Shown here in pieces: positions 15,497 to 20,717 of a DNA stretch of 20,717 nucleotides. Position numbers and translations under genes: made by a program. Below the pieces are notes generated by a model that had not been told where the DNA came from, made no database searches, and was given only the letters and a program-made list of their open reading frames with translations. The stretch is from positions 1 to 20,717 of the forward strand of contig RKSH01000043.1 in assembly GCA_007570945.1 (NCBI GenBank), written 5' to 3'. Source of the DNA: Gammaproteobacteria bacterium (lineage in GTDB: Bacteria > Pseudomonadota > Gammaproteobacteria > Arenicellales > Spongiicolonaceae). Numbering within the stretch: the stretch's first letter is position 1; every line of letters starts with the position of its first letter.

Positions 15497-15502
15497 ATTA
15501 TA
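15497..15502 (-). promoter_or_regulatory. Candidate -10 box for ftsK (leaderless)
   Basis: A perfect TATAAT on the minus strand in the 40-base gap between cinA and ftsK ends nine bases before the ftsK GTG at 15487. No Shine-Dalgarno is seen before this GTG, so transcription starting at about the start codon is likely. A recognisable -35 at 16-18 bases is absent. Confidence 0.45.
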
Positions 15503-15527
15503 GCGCAACGCCCCTCGGCGCCGGGAC

Positions 15528-16025
15528 TCAGCCTTCCACCAGCCGCAAGGCTTCGGCCAGCGCGAAAACCACCGACTGCCGGCGAACTTCGTCGCGGCCG
15601 CCCTGGAACAGCACAGTTTCGGCGCGGGTGCCCCAGGGGCCGGCCCAGGCCATGCACACGGTGCCCACCGGTTTGGCGGCGGTGCCGCCGTCGGGGCCGG
15701 CGGTGCCGGTGATGGCGATGGCGATGCGGTGTTCCTGGCCGCCTTCTGCGAGCAACTCCTGGCCGCCGCGCGCGCCTTCGGCCATCTCCACCGCCACCGC
15801 CTCGCTGACCGCGCCATTGTGCTCCAGCGCGTCCTCGGAAACGCCGGCGAGTTCACGCTTGGCATCGTTGCTGTAGGTGACAAGGCCGCGCTCAAACCAC
15901 TGCGACGCCCCCGGCACCGCCGTCACCGCCGCCGCCAGCCCGCCGCCGGTGCACGACTCCGCCGTCACCAACTCCAGCCCGGCACGAAGCAGGGCCGCGC
16001 CGAAACGCTCGGCCAGAGCGTGCAA
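15528..16025 (-). CDS. pncC: Nicotinamide-nucleotide amidase, CinA C-terminal domain protein
   Basis: A 165-residue stand-alone CinA C-terminal domain. Proteins of this type (PncC/YgaD) hydrolyse nicotinamide mononucleotide to nicotinate mononucleotide in pyridine-nucleotide salvage. The family blocks are all there: LVTAESCTGGGLAAAVTAVPG with the catalytic Ser, FERGLVTYSNDAKRELAGV, HGAVSE-like HNGAVSEAVAVEMAEGAR, IAIAITGTAGPDGGTAAKPVGTV and the C-terminal FQGGRDEVRRQSV. The start is a TTG at 16025; no ATG or GTG lies in frame between it and the aminotransferase stop at 16046, and the next codons already belong to the fold. In many bacteria this gene neighbours recA or stands alone; here it is between an aminotransferase and ftsK, in the same direction. 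Confidence 0.92.
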   Translation of the reverse strand: MHALAERFGAALLRAGLELVTAESCTGGGLAAAVTAVPGASQWFERGLVTYSNDAKRELAGVSEDALEHNGAVSEAVAVEMAEGARGGQELLAEGGQEHRIAIAITGTAGPDGGTAAKPVGTVCMAWAGPWGTRAETVLFQGGRDEVRRQSVVFALAEALRLVEG

Positions 16026-16045
16026 ATCCTCGGCGGTGGCCTCGG

Positions 16046-17350
16046 TTATGACAGCACCTCGCGCAAGATGCGGCCGATTTCGTCGATGTGTTCGCGCTCG
16101 CTGATGAGCGGCGGGGCGACGATGCCGGAGTCGCCGGTCATTTTGATGTGCAGGCCGGCGGCGAATAATTTTTTCTGCACCTCCAGGCCGCGCGCGCCGG
16201 GGACATCGCCGGGGACGATGTCAAAACCGGCCATCATGCCGTAACCGCGAACGTCGGTGACGGCGGGGAGGTCCTGCAACTGGAACATGGTGTCGAGAAA
16301 ATGCCCCGACATCTGTTCACCGCGCTCGAACAAATTCTCCTTGCGGTAAATGTCCAGCGTGGCCAGGCCGGCGGCGCAGGCGCCGGGGTGGCCGCCGAAA
16401 GTGTAGCCGTGGAACAACTCAATGGATTTGCCCGGCGCGGCGTTGAGGATGGCCTGGTGCACCGCCTCGTCCACCGCCACCGCGCCCATGGGCTGGGCGG
16501 CGTTGGTGATGGCCTTGGCCATGGTCATGATGTCGGGCTTGACGCCGAAACTCTGCGCGCCGAATGCCTTGCCCACGCGGCCGAAACCGCAAATCACTTC
16601 GTCAAACACCAGCAGGATGCCGTGGCGGTCGCAAATCTCGCGCACCCGTTCCAGATAACCCTTGGGCGGCACCAGGCAACCGGTGGAGCCGGCCACCGGC
16701 TCAATGAAGCATGCGGCGATGGTGTCACCGCCGTAAGTGGCGGCGAAACGTTCCAGGTCGTCGGCGAGTTCCGCGCCGTGCTCAGGCTGGCCGCGGGTGA
16801 AGCGGTTCTCAGCCAGCCAGGTGTGGCGCATGTGGCAGACGCCGGGCAGGCCGATGCCGAAAGCCTGGCGGTTTTTAACCATGCCGCTCAGGGCGACGCC
16901 GCCGAGGTTCACGCCGTGGTAGGCGCGCTCGCGCGACACAAAACGCTGGCGCTGGCCCTCGCCCCGGGCGTAGTGGTAGGCGTAGGCGATTTTCATCGCC
17001 GTGTCCACCGATTCGGAGCCGGAGTTGGTGAAGAAAACCCGGTCAATGCCCGGCGGCGCCAACGCGGCGATGCGCGCGGCCAACTCAAAGGACAACGGAT
17101 GGCCCAGTTGAAACGGCGCCGAGTAACTCAGTTCTTTCAGTTGCGCGTGAACCGCATCGGCGATTTCCGGCCGGCTGTGGCCGGCGGCGATGCAAAACAA
17201 TCCGGACGAGCCGTCGATAATTTTGTGTCCATTCTGGTCCCAGCAATAGACGCCCTCGGCGCGCTCAATGATGCGCGGCTCGGACTTAAAGTCGCGGTTG
17301 CTGGTGAACGGCATCCAGTAACTTTGCAGGGATTGGGGGTCGTATTTCAT
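16046..17350 (-). CDS. Class III aminotransferase, omega-amino acid (beta-alanine):pyruvate type
   Basis: A 434-residue PLP enzyme of the class III group. It most resembles omega-amino-acid (beta-alanine) pyruvate transaminases: YWMPFTSNRDFKSEPRI at the N-terminus, SGLFCIAAGHSRPEI, FQLGHPLSFELA, the phosphate-binding FTNSGSESVDTAMK, the AYHGVNLGG loop, IEPVAGSTGCLVPPKGYL, the Asp of LLVFDEVICGFGR and the PLP-Lys in MTMAKAITNAAQPMG (near residue 285). Such enzymes move an amino group from beta-alanine or similar amines to pyruvate, giving alanine. GAGGTG lies about seven bases before the ATG. The gene begins 25 bases after the tRNA-Glu CCA end with no terminator between them, so it may share the tRNA transcript. 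The exact amine donor is not certain. Confidence 0.9.
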   Translation of the reverse strand: MKYDPQSLQSYWMPFTSNRDFKSEPRIIERAEGVYCWDQNGHKIIDGSSGLFCIAAGHSRPEIADAVHAQLKELSYSAPFQLGHPLSFELAARIAALAPPGIDRVFFTNSGSESVDTAMKIAYAYHYARGEGQRQRFVSRERAYHGVNLGGVALSGMVKNRQAFGIGLPGVCHMRHTWLAENRFTRGQPEHGAELADDLERFAATYGGDTIAACFIEPVAGSTGCLVPPKGYLERVREICDRHGILLVFDEVICGFGRVGKAFGAQSFGVKPDIMTMAKAITNAAQPMGAVAVDEAVHQAILNAAPGKSIELFHGYTFGGHPGACAAGLATLDIYRKENLFERGEQMSGHFLDTMFQLQDLPAVTDVRGYGMMAGFDIVPGDVPGARGLEVQKKLFAAGLHIKMTGDSGIVAPPLISEREHIDEIGRILREVLS

Positions 17351-17375
17351 CTTGCACCTCGTGCTGCGTTCGGTG

Positions 17376-17450
17376 TGGCGTCCCCAAGGGGATTCGAACC
17401 CCTGTTGCCGCCGTGAAAGGGCGGTGTCCTGACCACTAGACGATGGGGAC
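17376..17450 (-). tRNA. tRNA-Glu (anticodon TTC)
   Basis: A 75-base cloverleaf including encoded CCA (17378-17376). The acceptor stem GTCCCCA/TGGGGAC, the D arm GTCTAGTGGTCAGGAC, the anticodon stem CCGCC/GGCGG around the loop CTTTCAC (anticodon TTC at 17417-17415) and the T arm AGGGG-TTCGAAT-CCCCT are all intact; the discriminator is G. It begins two bases after the CCA of tRNA-Ala, so the two are certainly processed from one transcript. Confidence 0.97.
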
Positions 17451-17452
17451 GC

Positions 17453-17528
<76 letters not shown>

Positions 17529-17542
17529 AGGACAAGCGGGGG

Positions 17543-17571
17543 AATGTAACGGTTTTGGGGGGCGGCGTCAA
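17543..17571 (-). promoter_or_regulatory. Sigma70 promoter of the tRNA-Ala/tRNA-Glu transcript
   Basis: On the minus strand TTGACG (17571-17566, 5 of 6) and TACATT (17548-17543, 4 of 6) are exactly 17 bases apart. Transcription would begin near 17536, about eight bases before the tRNA-Ala 5' end. A C-rich stretch follows the -10 box. I do not see a clean GCGCC-type stringent discriminator. Confidence 0.75.
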
Positions 17572-17578
17572 GGCGTGT

Positions 17579-17610
17579 TTGATGCCGCCGCATTCTGTTT
17601 TGTGTAAAAT
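17579..17610 (+). promoter_or_regulatory. Possible promoter of the large methyltransferase gene
   Basis: TTGATG (17579-17584) stands 18 bases before TGTAAA (17603-17608), overlapping TAAAAT (17605-17610), in the AT-rich part of the gap before the large gene. It would fire away from the tRNA promoter, whose -35 box is only eight bases away. The hexamer choice is ambiguous, so this is a weak call. Confidence 0.25.
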
Positions 17611-17653
17611 TGCGGGACACCCGCATCCTTGGCATGTTCCATGGCAATCGGGC

Positions 17654-17658
17654 GGAGG
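17654..17658 (+). promoter_or_regulatory. Shine-Dalgarno that sets the start of the large methyltransferase
   Basis: GGAGG lies five bases before the GTG at 17664. This is why the GTG is preferred over the upstream in-frame ATG at 17634 and TTG at 17610, neither of which has a ribosome site. Confidence 0.7.
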
Positions 17659-17663
17659 GCAAA

Positions 17664-20615
17664 GTGGCGACAATCAACCCCGAAGATTTAATCAGCAGCG
17701 AACTCGCCAAAGGGTTGCGCCAACTGCGGCGCGGGCTTTGGGATGAGGTGCTGTCCAATCCCCTCAAATATCTTCGTTCCGGCCGGCGCCCCGACATCGT
17801 GGCCAAAGTCGGCGCTTACCAGCATGTGGTGATTGAGAACGAAATCGGCAAAAATCCTGAAAAGGACGCCGCCAGCCGCCTGAAAGAATTCTGGTGGAAA
17901 GGGGGGCCGCCGGTTGTTGCCGTTGTCGCCCTTAGAACTCCGGTTCGTTTCCGCGAGATTCCCCCGGATGACATTCCCGGTGAACTTGCCCAGGCCCGCG
18001 ACTTGGAATGCTTTGTCCTGTCTGATGACAAATCGCGCTGGCCCAAATCCGGCTATGTGCCCTTGTCGGTGCGCGGCATTGCGGATTTGGTGGACCACGT
18101 GTCGCGGCCTTTGTCGGCTATTGACGATGCCGCGGATATTTTGACCCAGGCCATTGAAAACGCCGGCACGGTTTTCCATTCTCTACGCCACCCCGCCATC
18201 GCCCAGGCCCTGCATCAGGAAGCGGGAAGTCAAACCTGGCGGATGGCCGCAAGCATGGTCGCCAACGCCCTGATATTTCAGGATTCTCTCACCGGTTTCA
18301 CCCCCGACAAAACAAACATCCGCGCGATTAAAAGCATCGCGGAAACCGCCCGCGACGGTGTTTACAATCACCAGGATTTTCTTGCGGAATGGAATCACAT
18401 TTTGGGCATTAACTACTGGCCTATTTTTGACATTGCCGTGAAAATCATTGAGCCCCTGGACGCGAAAAGCGCCGCCGACATATTGCAAACGCTCGCCCGC
18501 GCCGCTTTGAAAATTCGCGCCATGGGCGCATCCGGCGCCAGCGACTTTACCGGCCTTGTGTTTCAGCGGCTGATTGTGGACCGGAAGTTTCTCGCCACTT
18601 TTTACACCCTGCCGGCCTCGGCCGAACTGCTGGCCGGGCTGGCCATTGGCGAGAAATGGTTTTCGCTCAAGCAAAACAAAAGCGGCAAGACGGTGCCGGA
18701 TTTTTCCATTGCCGATTTTGCCTGCGGTACCGGCGGGTTGCTGGTGGCGGCGGCGCGCCGCATCGGCAACATTGTCGCGGAAAAGCACGGTGTTGACCGT
18801 GACGAACTGCACAAGATGATGATGGAAAAGGCCGTTTTTGGCGCCGACGTCTTTCCCTCGGCTGTTCACCTCACCGCTTCGCTGTTGTCCAGCGCAAGAC
18901 CTCGGGCAACCTACCTTGAATCGCTTCTTTATGAACTGCCCTACGGCAAAAGCCCTGAGTGGACCGGGCCTAATTCCAAAACCGGCAGCATTGAACTTAT
19001 TGCCCATGAGCAGTCTATTTCGCTCAGCGCCAAGCGGCTTGTCGGAAAAAAGACGGAAAAAGACAGAAAAAATGCCGCTTACGCCAACGCGCCGAATAAT
19101 TCTTTTCAACTTGTGATTATGAATCCGCCTTTTACCCGCGCCACCAATCACGCAAGCAAACGCTCGGCTATTCCCAATCCCGCTTTTGCCGGCCTTGGCA
19201 ACAATCCCGAAGAGCAAAAAGAAATGGCGGATTTGACCACCCAAATTCTTGCCGGCAAAAAATATAAAACTGACGGCATCGGCGCCTATCACGGCAATGC
19301 CGGGCTCGCCACCGCGTTTTTGGATCTTGCCGACCTCAAAATTGCAGACGGAGGAATCCTTGCCTTTGTTCTTCCGATGACATTTGCCACCGGCTCGGCA
19401 TGGGAAAATGCCCGGAATCTAATTCGTCAGCGGTACACCGACATTCGCATTGTTACCATTGCCGCGCCCAAGTCACGTCTGCAGTCTTTTTCCGCTGATA
19501 CTGATTTGGCCGAATGTTTGCTAATCGCGCGACGCGGCACACCGCAGGGCAAAAACCGGTATGCCACCAGTATAGTTTTGACCCGGCGGCCCCAAACACC
19601 GATGGAAGGCACGGTATTTGCCGGGCTGATTAAAGAATCACTGTTGGACGGGAAAGTTCTCCCTTTGGAGGACTCGCCGGTTGGCGCGGGGACTGTGAGA
19701 TTTGGAGAGGAAATCATCGCCCATATCACTGAAGCAAAACTTCCGGAAAGCGGATTCTGGGGATTCGCCGGCGTCCGCGACTTTGAGACTGTGCAAACTG
19801 CATACCAACTCGCAAAGCGCGGAAGATTGTGGTTTCCGGGCGGCACCCAAAAAGATTCTCACGGGGTTGCGATCGCGCCCATCGGAGAATTTGCGCAGCC
19901 TGGACCAATACATCGAGACATTAACGGAATAAACCCCGATAAAACCATGCGGGGGCCATACACAATAATTCCAATTCTCCCCAACAAGGTTCCCACGGTT
20001 CCTTGCCTTTGGAATCACGACCACACAAAAGAAACCTGTCTGGAGGTTAAACCAGATACTGAGGCCGTATTGCGTAATATTGACCTTGTGTCAAAGGCGC
20101 AAAAAATTCGCGCCACCGTTTCTCGCGTCCACTGGAATCTGGATTTTGGATTTGGCTCCCAATCCACCAATGTCGTAATGACCGCTGTTAAATCCCTGGG
20201 CGGCCGCGCCTGGCCTAGCATAACGCTTCAGAACGAAATTTATGAAAAGGCATTTACTGTCTGGCACAACTCAACGCTGGGGCTGCTTCTTCGGTGGTGG
20301 AATAGCAATCGCCAGCAGGCCGGAAGAGGGATAATGACAGTAACCACAATCCCGGCCATGCCCTCGCTGGATGTCCGCCAACTCAGCAAAGCCCAACTCA
20401 AAACCGCGGACAAAATTTACGACGAAATGAAAAACCAGCCCATGCTGTCCTTCCACCGTCTGCATAAGGACAAGACGCGCCACGAACTGGACCGCCGGGT
20501 GCTGGTGGACATGCTCGGCCTGCCGCATGGCATCTGCGCCGAGAACGGCCCCTTGCAACTCCTGCGCGAAAAGCTCGCCGCGGAGCCGTCCATCCATGGC
20601 GGAAGAGATGCTTGA
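17664..20615 (+). CDS. Large N6-adenine-type DNA methyltransferase with nuclease-like N-terminus (putative type IIG/IIL R-M or defence protein)
   Basis: A 983-residue protein. Residues 38-64 (RSGRRPDIVAK...VVIENEIGK) look like a PD-(D/E)XK nuclease core, with Pro43-Asp44 and Glu58-Asn-Glu60, that is, ExE in place of ExK. A helical stretch follows to about residue 310. The methyltransferase has a motif X-like ATFYTLPASAELLAG (about 312-326), SAM-binding motif I DFACGTGGLL (from 351) and the catalytic motif IV VIMNPPF (Asn487-Phe490), the order of gamma-class N6-adenine enzymes. The last 300 residues, with LGLLLRWWNSNRQQAGRG and the end HELDRRVLVDMLGLP, are likely target recognition and a C-terminal helical part. 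No helicase motifs are seen. Size and order fit single-chain type IIG/IIL (MmeI-like) enzymes. It is more AT-rich than the housekeeping genes beside it, which suggests acquisition next to the tRNA cluster. A solitary methylase or part of a larger system ending outside the window is also possible. Confidence 0.8.
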   Translation: MATINPEDLISSELAKGLRQLRRGLWDEVLSNPLKYLRSGRRPDIVAKVGAYQHVVIENEIGKNPEKDAASRLKEFWWKGGPPVVAVVALRTPVRFREIPPDDIPGELAQARDLECFVLSDDKSRWPKSGYVPLSVRGIADLVDHVSRPLSAIDDAADILTQAIENAGTVFHSLRHPAIAQALHQEAGSQTWRMAASMVANALIFQDSLTGFTPDKTNIRAIKSIAETARDGVYNHQDFLAEWNHILGINYWPIFDIAVKIIEPLDAKSAADILQTLARAALKIRAMGASGASDFTGLVFQRLIVDRKFLATFYTLPASAELLAGLAIGEKWFSLKQNKSGKTVPDFSIADFACGTGGLLVAAARRIGNIVAEKHGVDRDELHKMMMEKAVFGADVFPSAVHLTASLLSSARPRATYLESLLYELPYGKSPEWTGPNSKTGSIELIAHEQSISLSAKRLVGKKTEKDRKNAAYANAPNNSFQLVIMNPPFTRATNHASKRSAIPNPAFAGLGNNPEEQKEMADLTTQILAGKKYKTDGIGAYHGNAGLATAFLDLADLKIADGGILAFVLPMTFATGSAWENARNLIRQRYTDIRIVTIAAPKSRLQSFSADTDLAECLLIARRGTPQGKNRYATSIVLTRRPQTPMEGTVFAGLIKESLLDGKVLPLEDSPVGAGTVRFGEEIIAHITEAKLPESGFWGFAGVRDFETVQTAYQLAKRGRLWFPGGTQKDSHGVAIAPIGEFAQPGPIHRDINGINPDKTMRGPYTIIPILPNKVPTVPCLWNHDHTKETCLEVKPDTEAVLRNIDLVSKAQKIRATVSRVHWNLDFGFGSQSTNVVMTAVKSLGGRAWPSITLQNEIYEKAFTVWHNSTLGLLLRWWNSNRQQAGRGIMTVTTIPAMPSLDVRQLSKAQLKTADKIYDEMKNQPMLSFHRLHKDKTRHELDRRVLVDMLGLPHGICAENGPLQLLREKLAAEPSIHGGRDA

Positions 20616-20662
20616 CTTTCTTCCTCTTCACCTTCACCGCTGCGTTTTATCAAGCCGCGCTG

Positions 20663-20717
20663 TCAAATTCCAAACATGGGCCTGAGAATTTTTTCCAAAT
20701 CTCTCAAAGTAATGCCC
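20663..20717 (-). other. Unresolved end of window; possible 3' end of a convergent gene
   Basis: After the methyltransferase stop about 100 bases remain. On the minus strand a frame open from the window edge reads GITLRDLEKILRPMFGI and stops with TGA at 20665-20663; it could be the C-terminus of a convergent gene. On the plus strand an ATG at 20676 is also open to the edge but has no ribosome site. Neither can be decided with so little sequence. Confidence 0.2.

Noticed and set aside
15488..15895. Apparent 136-residue N-terminal extension of ftsK
   Set aside because: The extension overlaps pncC in another frame, is Pro/Ala/Arg/Ser-rich and has no FtsK character; the basic FtsK N-terminus begins at GTG 15487.
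16301..17416. Plus-strand open frame of 371 residues opposite the aminotransferase and running into tRNA-Glu
   Set aside because: Antisense shadow; it crosses a tRNA gene and has no family motifs.
18183..19292. Minus-strand open frame of 369 residues opposite the methyltransferase
   Set aside because: Antisense shadow of a gene with clear SAM-binding and NPPF motifs.

Overview
The window is high-GC DNA from a Gram-negative bacterium, most likely a gammaproteobacterium. The main reasons are the minus-strand block ftsK-lolA-rarA-serS, which is the gene order known from Escherichia coli and its relatives, and the presence of LolA, which implies an outer membrane. Genus cannot be read from the sequence. 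Gene density is very high: the longest stretch without a gene is about 130 bases (between the phosphonate-binding protein gene and the second alkyltransferase-like gene), and neighbouring genes often overlap by 1, 4 or 17 bases.

Layout. (1) Bases 1-2421, plus strand: the 3' part of dxs (isoprenoid precursor synthesis), a diverged alkyltransferase-like (ATL) gene, a small three-helix membrane protein of unknown function and folE2 (folate/queuosine pterin precursor), all overlapping. (2) Bases 2444-6856, minus strand: a phosphonate/phosphite-type ABC importer, phnD-phnC-phnE-phnE, ending in a translationally coupled HAD-superfamily hydrolase. (3) Bases 6985-9848: a second, canonical ATL gene (minus) divergent from proS (plus), then a Bax-inhibitor-1/YccA-type membrane protein (plus) and a bidirectional terminator. 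(4) Bases 9902-17528, minus strand: reading in the direction of transcription, tRNA-Ala(GGC), tRNA-Glu(TTC), an omega-amino-acid:pyruvate class III aminotransferase, a stand-alone CinA C-terminal/PncC amidase, ftsK, lolA, rarA and serS. (5) Bases 17664-20615, plus strand: a large single-polypeptide DNA methyltransferase with a nuclease-like N-terminus, looking like a type IIG/IIL-style restriction-modification or phage-defence protein. It sits divergently against the tRNA promoter and has a more AT-rich sequence style than its neighbours. The last 100 bases are unresolved.

The points most worth a second look are: (a) the large fused methyltransferase with a PD...ExE (not ExK) N-terminal motif; (b) two ATL paralogues within 6.4 kb, one of which has lost the arginine that canonical ATLs insert into DNA; (c) a set of genes (ATL-1, ATL-2, proS, ftsK) in which a -10-like hexamer ends only 7-9 bases before the start codon and no Shine-Dalgarno sequence is visible, suggesting leaderless mRNAs, including a nearly symmetric divergent pair with overlapping -10 boxes; (d) a HAD hydrolase coupled to a phosphonate-type importer without any visible C-P lyase; and (e) a calcium-loop-like Asp motif bracketed by cysteines in the PhnD-type binding protein. 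All functional statements are from reading motifs by eye; no database search was run.
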